DNA from: UBA6345 sp045577635
GTDB lineage: Bacteria; Bacillota; Clostridia; Christensenellales; UBA1242
Assembly: GCA_045577635.1 (NCBI GenBank)
Contig: JAZNIS010000007.1
Coordinates: forward strand, 1-7,550
Direction of reading: 5' to 3'
DNA: 7,550 nucleotides
Shown here one piece after another: positions 1 to 6,028 of the stretch. The notes under the pieces are model-generated. The model was not told the origin of the DNA. It saw only the letters and a program-made list of their open reading frames with translations, and did no database searches. Position numbers and translations under genes: made by a program. Position 1 is the first letter of the stretch; every line of letters starts with the position of its first letter.

Positions 1-1421
1 AAACTTTTAATGGTTTGTTCCCGTTCTTCTTTTTTCATTTTTGTAAGTTTTGGATAAACAACCATAGCATCGTTTCCATTTTGAATTCCATTTAGCATTG
101 AATAATTTAAAGTTGGGTCGTTAGGATAAAGTGCTGGTAAAACACTTTTAATTGAAAGCGAATTACCCATATCTTTATTATACACAAATCCATTTGTGAA
201 AGGATCCATTAAATCTTTAACATTTTTAGAAATGGTTGTTAGTTTTTTACCCATTTTAGGATATAGTTTTGCAAGGTCTTTAATTCTATCTCTTTCAAAA
301 TATTTGTTATATGCCAAAACACAAGCAGTTTCAGGAATATCGGCACACAAGCTTTTTGCAATCTGTTTTCTGGGGTCTTTAAAAGGGTTTGCAATAAATT
401 CTTTATGTTTAACTTCACCACCCAAAGTTTCAATATAGTGCAAAGAATATTGAAAAGGTGTTGGTTGGTAAGGCTTTGAATTTTTATATTTTGGCACACC
501 CAACTGCACTGTTTCAAAATCTAGAAAATATAGCGGATACCACAGCGAATTTAAAAACTTTTCAACTTCGGGTTTGTTAACATATGTTTTTAAATTATCT
601 AAATAATGATTAACCTGCAAAGTTTGAATTGTTCCTAATTCAACACCTGCATTTTTAACATCGCTAAAAGTTACAATGCCTTTGTTAAAATATTCGGTTT
701 TTTGCTGAATGCTTGTTGCATACAAATCAAAAACAGATGGTGTTGGCAGATTTTTTGAACAGTATTTCCAAAAACCACAAGGATAAGGGTTGTGGCAACC
801 AGCATGAAAGTTAATTTCTGGTTCAACTTCCAATTCTAGCACTTCTTTTAAGTTTTTTATGTTAGTTTCAACGGCTTCAAGTTCTAAATTAACTTGTTCA
901 TCAACATTTGTTATTTTAAATAATTTTTTAAGGTGTAATCTTCCCTTAAATTTAAAATTAGTGTTAACATTAATAACATTTACCGAAACCACATTGATTC
1001 CACATTTTTGCAAAATATATTTTTGATAAGCAAGTTCCACCATATAGGCATGATGGTTTGCTGTTGTTGAACTTTTTGTTCGGAACAAACTATAACCGTT
1101 TTGTTCTTTTTTTAACATATCAACAACACAATATGCCCCATCAAATTCAAATGCCGCTTTGCATAAAACTTTAACACCTCTTTTAATTAATTCGTTTGTT
1201 TTTAAAATTAATTGTTCGGTGTTATTTTTATCTGTAACCTTTTCGGTAACATCTGTAAATCTACCAAAAACTGCCCTTTGAAGTTGGCAAATTTCATTAC
1301 TACTTGCCATACGGTCAAGAGCAGCAGTATCGGAAACATATTCTTCATTTTTATTCTTTTTTAGCCACACCATTTTAGGACACTGACAAAATGCACAATA
1401 CTTTGATTTATTAATAATCAT
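1..1421 (-). CDS. DUF2779 domain protein: Cas4/RecB-like nuclease domain plus DEDD-exonuclease-like domain (C-terminus off window)
   Basis: An open frame of 473 codons runs from ATG at 1421 off the left edge with no stop. AAGGGG lies at 1428-1433, six bases before the ATG. Residues 1-225 resemble a Cas4/RecB-type domain: Cys14 in QCPKMVWL, Asp101 in VVDML, Lys116 in RTKSS, Gln133 in LAYQ, and a cysteine trio C209/C215/C221 that with C14 could hold an Fe-S cluster. Residues 294-473 match the DUF2779 pattern: FLDFETV (D301, E303), PFQYSLH, AYNKYFER, DLMDPF, SLSIKSVLPAL and IQNGNDA, which read like DEDD 3'-5' exonuclease motifs. The family occurs in Mollicutes and other bacteria and its role is not established; nucleic-acid processing or repair is inference. 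The usual Glu of the ExK motif is Arg114 here, so the N-terminal nuclease may be inactive. The end of the DUF2779 domain is not visible. Family assignment is confident, function is not. Confidence 0.86.
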   Translation of the reverse strand, partial: MIINKSKYCAFCQCPKMVWLKKNKNEEYVSDTAALDRMASSNEICQLQRAVFGRFTDVTEKVTDKNNTEQLILKTNELIKRGVKVLCKAAFEFDGAYCVVDMLKKEQNGYSLFRTKSSTTANHHAYMVELAYQKYILQKCGINVVSVNVINVNTNFKFKGRLHLKKLFKITNVDEQVNLELEAVETNIKNLKEVLELEVEPEINFHAGCHNPYPCGFWKYCSKNLPTPSVFDLYATSIQQKTEYFNKGIVTFSDVKNAGVELGTIQTLQVNHYLDNLKTYVNKPEVEKFLNSLWYPLYFLDFETVQLGVPKYKNSKPYQPTPFQYSLHYIETLGGEVKHKEFIANPFKDPRKQIAKSLCADIPETACVLAYNKYFERDRIKDLAKLYPKMGKKLTTISKNVKDLMDPFTNGFVYNKDMGNSLSIKSVLPALYPNDPTLNYSMLNGIQNGNDAMVVYPKLTKMKKEEREQTIKS

Positions 1422-1444
1422 GTTAAACCCCTTAAATTAATTTA

Positions 1445-1450
1445 AGTATA
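1445..1450 (-). promoter_or_regulatory. Extended -10 promoter of the DUF2779 gene
   Basis: On the minus strand TATACT (1450 to 1445) is preceded by TG plus one base, which gives an extended -10 element. No convincing -35 sits 16-18 bases upstream, which is tolerated for extended -10 promoters. Transcription would start near 1438, leaving a leader of about 17 bases that contains the AAGGGG ribosome binding site. The palindrome at 1468-1487 covers the -35 position. Confidence 0.5.
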
Positions 1451-1467
1451 ACACAACAAAAGCAAAA

Positions 1468-1487
1468 CCGTTTATAAATTTAAACGG
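1468..1487. repeat. 7-bp perfect palindrome over the -35 region of the DUF2779 promoter, possible operator
   Basis: CCGTTTA (1468-1474) and TAAACGG (1481-1487) are perfect reverse complements around a 6-base AT spacer. After one mismatch the symmetry continues for two more pairs (1465-1466 with 1489-1490). It is one of the few GC-containing patches in an otherwise A/T intergenic stretch and covers the -35 position of the minus-strand promoter. A dimeric regulator site is plausible. No T-run follows on either side, so a terminator is unlikely. The regulator is unknown. Confidence 0.4.
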
Positions 1488-1568
1488 GTTGTTTATTAAA
1501 TTTAGAAAAACAATAATTCAACAAAAAATTTTAATTTGTATAATATTTTTTTGTTAAGGTTTTATTTC

Positions 1569-1597
1569 TTTACTTTTAAAATTTATAATGTTAAAAT
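1569..1597 (+). promoter_or_regulatory. Promoter of the YwaF-family gene
   Basis: TTTACT (1569-1574), a 17-base spacer and TAAAAT (1592-1597) form a sigma-70/SigA-like promoter. The predicted start near 1604 leaves a leader of about 45 bases. Other possible -10 boxes are TATAAT at 1584-1589, with a weak -35, and TATAAT at 1539-1544, with TTCAAC 16 bases upstream. In DNA this AT-rich, chance matches are common, so the exact start is uncertain. Confidence 0.45.
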
Positions 1598-1608
1598 TCC
1601 TATGCTAA

Positions 1609-1628
1609 TTACAAAACTTATTTTGTAA
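1609..1628 (+). repeat. 8-bp perfect inverted repeat in the leader of the YwaF-family gene
   Basis: TTACAAAA (1609-1616) and TTTTGTAA (1621-1628) pair perfectly across CTTA, just downstream of the predicted transcription start and nine bases before the AAAGGAG ribosome binding site (1637-1643). It could be a 20-bp operator placed to block elongation, or a weak AU hairpin in the leader. The TACA/TGTA ends resemble operators of several small repressors, but no specific regulator is claimed. Confidence 0.4.
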
Positions 1629-1649
1629 ACAAACTAAAAGGAGATATTT

Positions 1650-2735
1650 ATGAAAGAATTTTTTGCCTATTTTTTTGGACAAGGCGAAACTGTTGAATTT
1701 ACACATTTTTCGGTTGCACACTTTGTTCCTATTGCTGTAATGCTTGTAATTATGACTTTAATTGCAATATTCGGCAAGAAAATTAAAACCTTTAAACACG
1801 AAGACAAAATTAGATTAACTCTTGCATTTATTATGATAATTTGCGAAATGTCATATTTTTGGAGATTAACAAATGTTGAAAGTTTAAATGCAAACCCTGT
1901 TGACCACTTACCAATTACAGTTTGTGGTTGGGCTATAATTTTTTGTTCATTCTTAATTTTAACAAAAAACCAAACCCTATTTGATATTTCATATTTCTGG
2001 GTTTTTGCAGGAAGCATTTTTGGCTTAATTACTCCAACAGTTATTTCTTATTGTGGACCAACCAGATTTAGATATTATCAATTTTGGTTAGAACACACCA
2101 TGGGATTTATTACATTGTTCTATATGATATTTGTTCATGGTATGAGACCAAACATTAAATCAATGATAAAATCTTATGTGTCACTTTTAATTTTAGGTGG
2201 AATTGCAATTACTGCAAACACACTACTTCCTGGTGCAAACTACTTATATGTTGCAAGACCAGAAGAAACAAAATCTATTTTAGATTTCCTTCCAAAAAAT
2301 TATATTGTTAGATTAATTTTAATGGCAGTAATTGTTGCAACACTATTCTTTGTTTTCTACTTGCCATGGTTATTAATAGACATAAAAAAGAAAAAAGCAC
2401 TAGCAACAAGCACAGGCGAAACAACTGAAAACACCGAGCATAAAAAACCTGAAACAGCTATTGCAAAAATGACCACTATTGCAAACTTTATTAACAAACT
2501 AGATTCAGCTAAACAAAACGAAGATACCACTAATAAACAACAAAAAGTTGAACAAACACCAACAACTGAAACAGTTAAAGAAACTGCAATTGAAACAGAA
2601 CAAAACAATAATGAAGTGGTTACCGAACAACCTAAAGAAATTGCAGAAATTAACACAACTGAAGACAATGAAGCAACAAGTGAAGTTAACTCTGAAATGG
2701 TTAATAATGAAACAAACGAAGAAGTTACAGAATAA
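1650..2735 (+). CDS. YwaF/TMEM164-family integral membrane protein with long acidic C-terminal tail
   Basis: The 361-residue protein starts at ATG 1650, with AAAGGAG at 1637-1643 and a 6-base spacer. About seven hydrophobic helices are visible near residues 22-41, 55-71, 87-104, 109-133, 144-163, 176-193 and 219-243. The family pattern is clear: DHLPITVCGW (C92), DISYFWVFAGSIFGLITP, GPTRFRYYQFWLEH (H149), GANYLYV and LDFLPKN. These match the bacterial YwaF proteins (TIGR02206), related to animal TMEM164, which has been reported as a phospholipid acyltransferase; whether C92 or H149 act the same way is untested. Basic KKKK at 246-249 suggests the C-terminus is cytoplasmic. Residues 251-361 are a low-complexity tail with 22 Thr, 22 Glu and 14 Asn and net charge about -16, unlike the compact family members I know of. 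The gene stands alone, divergent from the DUF2779 gene. Family assignment is good, function unknown. Confidence 0.85.
   Translation: MKEFFAYFFGQGETVEFTHFSVAHFVPIAVMLVIMTLIAIFGKKIKTFKHEDKIRLTLAFIMIICEMSYFWRLTNVESLNANPVDHLPITVCGWAIIFCSFLILTKNQTLFDISYFWVFAGSIFGLITPTVISYCGPTRFRYYQFWLEHTMGFITLFYMIFVHGMRPNIKSMIKSYVSLLILGGIAITANTLLPGANYLYVARPEETKSILDFLPKNYIVRLILMAVIVATLFFVFYLPWLLIDIKKKKALATSTGETTENTEHKKPETAIAKMTTIANFINKLDSAKQNEDTTNKQQKVEQTPTTETVKETAIETEQNNNEVVTEQPKEIAEINTTEDNEATSEVNSEMVNNETNEEVTE
2400..2735 (+). repeat. Low-complexity A-rich coding tract with degenerate ACAACTGAAA-like units
   Basis: This is the DNA of the acidic tail of the YwaF-family gene. Short degenerate units such as ACAACTGAAA, AAACTGCAATTGAAACAG and ACAACTGAAG recur, encoding Thr-Thr-Glu and Thr-Glu runs. 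The units are irregular, with no exact tandem period, so the tract probably grew by slippage and divergence. Its plus strand is strongly A-rich and poor in T compared with the membrane-helix half of the gene. Confidence 0.5.
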
Positions 2736-2798
2736 GTAAATGCTATGTTTTTGTCAAAAAGTTTTATTTATATGACAAATAATTTAACAAAATCAACA

Positions 2799-2840
2799 AA
2801 AATACACACCATAACCAATGGTGTGTATTTTATTTTTTTA
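2799..2840 (+). terminator. Rho-independent terminator after the YwaF-family gene, possibly bidirectional
   Basis: A perfect 13-bp stem pairs 2799-2811 with 2819-2831 around a 7-base loop. Its core is ACACACC/GGTGTGT, and it is followed on the plus strand by a T-rich tract to about 2839. Minus-strand transcription of the hydrolase gene, whose stop is at 2851-2853, also runs into this stem. The stem's own A-run gives Us on that side, but the tract beyond is less uniform, so termination in that direction is probably weaker. Confidence 0.85.
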
Positions 2841-2850
2841 TTTTACTTTA

Positions 2851-3804
2851 TTATATTAAACCACAATCTTTTTTAAATTCAGTTAAAACAAACTCATATT
2901 CAGTTGGGTTTACAATATAGCTTAAACCATGTCCTGCACCCTCAACAATTAATATTCGTTTTTTAGTTGTTGCAGCATGATTATAGTTTTGTTCCGACAT
3001 ATAACATGGAACAAACTGATCTGTTCCACCATGAAAAAACACAATAGGTATTTCACAATTTTTTAACGAACTAAAAGCATCAGCTTCATTTAAATTAACA
3101 CCTGCAAAAAGCTTTGCTGAAAACTTAATTATTGGATAGAAAAACCTTTCTGGCAACCCTATTTTTTTTACAACCTTTTTAATTATATCTTCGGCAGATG
3201 TGTAGCCACAATCAGCAATAACACCAACAACATTTTCTGGTAATTTATTTCCTGCTGCAATTAGCACTGTTGATGCACCCATTGAAATTCCCGTCAAAAT
3301 TATTTTTACATCTTCACCAAAAGTTTTAATTAAAAATTTAATCCACTCTAAACAATCTTTACTTTCTTTTGCTCCAAATGTTATAACATTTCCTTGGCTA
3401 TGCCCCGAAGCTCTGTTATCAACAACAAAAGCATTATGCCCCATTTTAAAACTTCGTTTAATGCCCATGCCTAAATCACCATCAGCATTACCCCTATATC
3501 CATGAAACATTAACTCAATTGGTGCACCCTTTTCCTGTTCAAAATATCTACCCTTTAAAATTAAACCATCAAAGGTTTTAATAGAATATGTTTCGTGTGG
3601 CATTTTTCTAATTTCTTTTATACAGTTAACCATTTCTTCACGATATTCATTGTAAATTTTACCTGGTGGAGTGTGATAACCATTAAGCCACCTTTTTGTT
3701 CGGGGTGGAACATAAAAAACAATTAAAAAAATTATTAGTAATAACAAAAACATTATTGCAATTAAACTTAAACATATAATTGCAATTATCCAACCTACAC
3801 TCAT
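2851..3804 (-). CDS. Membrane-anchored alpha/beta hydrolase
   Basis: The 317-residue protein starts at ATG 3804 with AAGGAG at 3810-3815, five bases upstream. Residues 5-31 form one hydrophobic helix followed by basic residues, which suggests a signal anchor. The rest is an alpha/beta hydrolase: oxyanion-hole motif FHGYRG (100-105), nucleophile elbow GISMGAS with Ser174, acid Asp262 in HGGTDQFVP, and His292 in EGAGHGLSY. The triad is complete, so it should be an active serine hydrolase. It resembles the YqkD-like group of Firmicutes, whose substrates are not known; an esterase, lipase or peptidase activity cannot be chosen from sequence. It is divergent from the acyltransferase gene across 137 bases and convergent with the YwaF-family gene, so it is probably monocistronic. 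The side of the membrane carrying the catalytic domain is uncertain. Confidence 0.88.
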   Translation of the reverse strand: MSVGWIIAIICLSLIAIMFLLLLIIFLIVFYVPPRTKRWLNGYHTPPGKIYNEYREEMVNCIKEIRKMPHETYSIKTFDGLILKGRYFEQEKGAPIELMFHGYRGNADGDLGMGIKRSFKMGHNAFVVDNRASGHSQGNVITFGAKESKDCLEWIKFLIKTFGEDVKIILTGISMGASTVLIAAGNKLPENVVGVIADCGYTSAEDIIKKVVKKIGLPERFFYPIIKFSAKLFAGVNLNEADAFSSLKNCEIPIVFFHGGTDQFVPCYMSEQNYNHAATTKKRILIVEGAGHGLSYIVNPTEYEFVLTEFKKDCGLI

Positions 3805-3833
3805 ACTAACTCCTTACTAATATCTTACAATTT

Positions 3834-3862
3834 ATTATATATCGTTTACATTATTTGACCAA
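3834..3862 (-). promoter_or_regulatory. Promoter of the alpha/beta hydrolase gene
   Basis: On the minus strand TATAAT (3839 to 3834) lies 17 bases after TTGGTC (3862 to 3857), which shares only the TTG of the consensus -35. The start would be near 3828, giving a leader of about 24 bases with AAGGAG inside it. The -10 is a perfect match; the -35 is weak. Confidence 0.5.
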
Positions 3863-3885
3863 ATATTTTTTACCGCCAAAATTAT

Positions 3886-3915
3886 TTGCACAAACACCAT
3901 TAAATTAGGTAAAAT
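3886..3915 (+). promoter_or_regulatory. Promoter of the acyltransferase gene
   Basis: TTGCAC (3886-3891), an 18-base spacer and TAAAAT (3910-3915) make a reasonable SigA-type promoter. The predicted start near 3922 leaves about 20 bases of leader with the AAAGGA ribosome binding site at 3930-3935. It is back to back with the hydrolase promoter, but the core elements do not overlap. Confidence 0.55.
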
Positions 3916-3941
3916 GGGTTAGCAAAAACAAAGGATTAATT

Positions 3942-5207
3942 ATGGATGTAAATTATAGAAACAAAAAAAGATACAACACTGCAAAGTATCCTATTAGACA
4001 ACCAAGAGTTATTACCGGTTTAATATGGTTTCTTTCAAAAATTATGCTTACAGGTAAAAAATACAAAATAGAAAAGTTTAACATGGAAGGTTTAAAACCA
4101 CCTTACATGATGTTGAGTAACCATATGTACTTTATTGACTTTGAACTTGCAGCAATGGGAACAGGAATGCACCGAATTAATAATGTTGTTAGCATTGATG
4201 GGTATTATAGAAGACCATGGTTACTGGAATTAATTGGTGCTATTGGAACTAGAAAATACACCATGGATTTGCATTTAGTAAAATCAATTAACAAGGTGTT
4301 AAAAAGAGGCGATGTTTTAAGCATGTATCCGGAAGCAAGATATTCACCTTGTGGAACAACTTCCTACATGCCAGAAGCATTAGGTAAAATTGTTAAAATG
4401 AACAAAGTGCCTGTTGTTGCAGTTGTTCACCACGGAAACCACCTACACTCGCCTTTCTGGAATTTTAGAAAGAAAAGAAAAGTTCCGTTCTACACAACAT
4501 TTACTCAAATTTTAACTGCTGAACAAGTGAAAGAAATGTCGGTTGACGAAATTAATGCAGTAATTAAAACAGCATTAACCTACGATGACTATAAGTATGC
4601 CAAAGAAAATAACATTTTAATTAAAGAACCATATAGAGCAGAAGGATTACATAAAGTTTTATATCAATGTCCACACTGCTTAACCGAAAACAAAATGGCA
4701 AGTAAGGGCACAGAAATTTTCTGCGAAGAATGTGGCAAAAGATGGAATTTTAATGAAGACACAACCCTTACAGCACTAAATGGCGAAACAGAATTTTCAC
4801 ATATTCCTGATTGGTTTGAATGGGAAAGAGAACAAGTTAGAAAACAAGTTGAAAGTGGCGAATATAAATTTGAAGATGAAGTTGAAGTTTATGGATTTCC
4901 AAGATGTAACAAATTTATTCCGTTAGGAAAAGGTAAAGTTACACACGACCCCGAAAATGGTTTTGTTTTAACAGGACATTATAACGGTGAAGATTATAAA
5001 ATTCATAGAACACCTATGGACAACAATAGTTTACATGTTGAGTATGATTATTGCTATATTAAACCGTTTGATTGTTTTGATTTATCAACCGAAAACGATT
5101 CACTTTACTGTTATCCTACCAAACAAAATGTTATTTCTAAACTTGCATTTGCAACCGAAGAAATTTATAAATTAAAAGAAAAACAAAATAATAGTAAAAA
5201 CAAATAA
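3942..5207 (+). CDS. PlsC-like lysophospholipid acyltransferase fused to a zinc ribbon and beta-rich C-terminal region
   Basis: The 421-residue protein starts at ATG 3942, with AAAGGA at 3930-3935 and a 6-base spacer. Residues about 20-215 are an LPLAT/PlsC-type domain: catalytic HX4D in SNHMYFIDF (H61, D66), YPEAR at 129-133 in place of the usual FPEG-type motif, and the VPVV block at 156-159. By family it would move an acyl group to a lysophospholipid-like acceptor at the inner face of the membrane. A four-cysteine zinc ribbon follows (C243, C246, C261, C264; CPHC and CEEC). Residues about 270-405 are rich in aromatic and acidic residues and look beta-rich, with no family I can name. PlsC itself is about 240 residues and lacks both additions. 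The true acceptor is unknown; the divergent hydrolase may be related only by position. The stop codon lies inside the terminator stem. Confidence 0.85.
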   Translation: MDVNYRNKKRYNTAKYPIRQPRVITGLIWFLSKIMLTGKKYKIEKFNMEGLKPPYMMLSNHMYFIDFELAAMGTGMHRINNVVSIDGYYRRPWLLELIGAIGTRKYTMDLHLVKSINKVLKRGDVLSMYPEARYSPCGTTSYMPEALGKIVKMNKVPVVAVVHHGNHLHSPFWNFRKKRKVPFYTTFTQILTAEQVKEMSVDEINAVIKTALTYDDYKYAKENNILIKEPYRAEGLHKVLYQCPHCLTENKMASKGTEIFCEECGKRWNFNEDTTLTALNGETEFSHIPDWFEWEREQVRKQVESGEYKFEDEVEVYGFPRCNKFIPLGKGKVTHDPENGFVLTGHYNGEDYKIHRTPMDNNSLHVEYDYCYIKPFDCFDLSTENDSLYCYPTKQNVISKLAFATEEIYKLKEKQNNSKNK

Positions 5208-5238
5208 AAAACACACAAATTAGTGTGTTTTTTATTTT
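5202..5238. terminator. Bidirectional terminator shared by convergent genes, overlapping both stop codons
   Basis: A 15-bp perfect stem (5202-5216 with 5223-5237) around a 6-base loop has a CACAC/GTGTG core and A/T flanks, so each strand shows a hairpin followed by a run of T. The plus-strand TAA (5205-5207) lies within the left arm, and the minus-strand TAA (5239-5237) begins at the right edge. Only 29 bases separate the two coding regions, and this hairpin fills them. Confidence 0.85.
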
Positions 5239-6028
5239 ATAATCTGCCACCCATTAAGTTTCCTGAATTATATTTTTTTAAACCTAGTTTAAAACTAATA
5301 AATGCAAGTAAAACCCAAACCGTAGTAACTAAAATTGAACCGATTATCCACCAAACATTTGGTGTTAAAAAGAAATATTGTGCTGGAACAAATGTGTAAA
5401 ATGCAGCAGGAATAATTGTAAACAATAATCCTTTTACAAAAGTGTTATAAATTGCCATTGGGTAATTTCCTGCTTTGTTAATTGTTCCTTCAACTGATTT
5501 TGCCACAGCATCACCCCTTTTAATGTAAAAACAGAGTGATGCATAAGTAACATAAACCGAAGCATAAATTAGCCCAGCAATAATCATGGCAGGAATCATT
5601 AATAAATACCAATACCAAGGAGCACCTATAATTGCTAAAATAACAAAAGCATAAGCAATATCACCCAGTGCAGAAACTTCGGTGGTTGAACAACAAACAT
5701 TTAACAAAACATTTTTTGGTTGTGTTAAGTAAACATCTAATTTGCCTTCATACACAATATCTTTAATGTTCCATGCTCCACCAAAAAATGCATGTGATAT
5801 TCCGTAACCACCAGCAGCTATTCCCCACAAAAGCATTGTTTCCTTAAAACCATAGCCACCAATATTATCTACCAACTGAAAAATTATAAACCATTGAATA
5901 ATAAAGAATAAGTCATTTAAAATCATCATTATTATTTGCATAAAAAACGATGCTTTATATTTCCATTCCTTTTTTAGGTTTAGTATTAAATAACTAAACA
6001 TTAATTTTAAATTATTTTTAACCGCCAT
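5237..6028 (-). CDS. ABC-2 type permease subunit 2 (COG3694-like), last gene of the exporter operon
   Basis: The protein has 263 residues if started at ATG 6028. An in-frame ATG at 6034 is also possible, but AAGGTG (6036-6041) is seven bases from 6028 and only one from 6034, so 6028 is preferred. About six hydrophobic segments are visible. Family marks of the ABC2_membrane_6 / COG3694 type are EGKLDVYLTQP in the cytoplasmic loop near residue 95-105, YPMAIYNTFVKG then IIPAAFYTFVPAQYF near 189-219, and a C-terminal FKLGLKKYNSG. It would pair with the preceding permease and the ATPase to form an exporter. The start overlaps the preceding gene by 11 bases, indicating translational coupling. The substrate is unknown; related three-gene sets are annotated only as uncharacterised ABC-2 transporters. 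The stop adjoins the shared terminator. Confidence 0.88.
   Translation of the reverse strand: MAVKNNLKLMFSYLILNLKKEWKYKASFFMQIIMMILNDLFFIIQWFIIFQLVDNIGGYGFKETMLLWGIAAGGYGISHAFFGGAWNIKDIVYEGKLDVYLTQPKNVLLNVCCSTTEVSALGDIAYAFVILAIIGAPWYWYLLMIPAMIIAGLIYASVYVTYASLCFYIKRGDAVAKSVEGTINKAGNYPMAIYNTFVKGLLFTIIPAAFYTFVPAQYFFLTPNVWWIIGSILVTTVWVLLAFISFKLGLKKYNSGNLMGGRL

Noticed and set aside
196..517. Short open frames on both strands (196-438 plus, 239-517 minus)
   Set aside because: They lie inside the DUF2779 coding frame, have no ribosome binding site and show no recognisable protein.
1..1421. Reading the Cas4-like domain as part of a CRISPR-Cas system
   Set aside because: No repeats, no cas1 or cas2, and the DUF2779 half marks a separate family.
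1520..1557. AACAAAAAA/TTTTTTGTT inverted repeat in the intergenic region
   Set aside because: Nearly pure A/T with a long loop; expected by chance in this base composition.
1667..2017. Minus-strand frame of 116 residues
   Set aside because: It is antisense to the clearly conserved YwaF helices and has no start signals.
2357..2739. Frames at 2357-2668 (minus) and 2548-2739 (plus)
   Set aside because: They are products of the low-complexity tail; the plus frame is a Lys/Gln/Leu shadow and the minus frame an artificial Ser/Val-rich stretch that mimics a membrane protein.
2750..2779. TTTGTCA/TGACAAA inverted repeat after the YwaF-family gene
   Set aside because: A 7-bp stem with a 16-base loop and no T-run; the stronger hairpin at 2799-2831 explains termination.
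4987..5175. 62-residue plus-strand frame
   Set aside because: It is an alternative frame within the acyltransferase and has no ribosome binding site.
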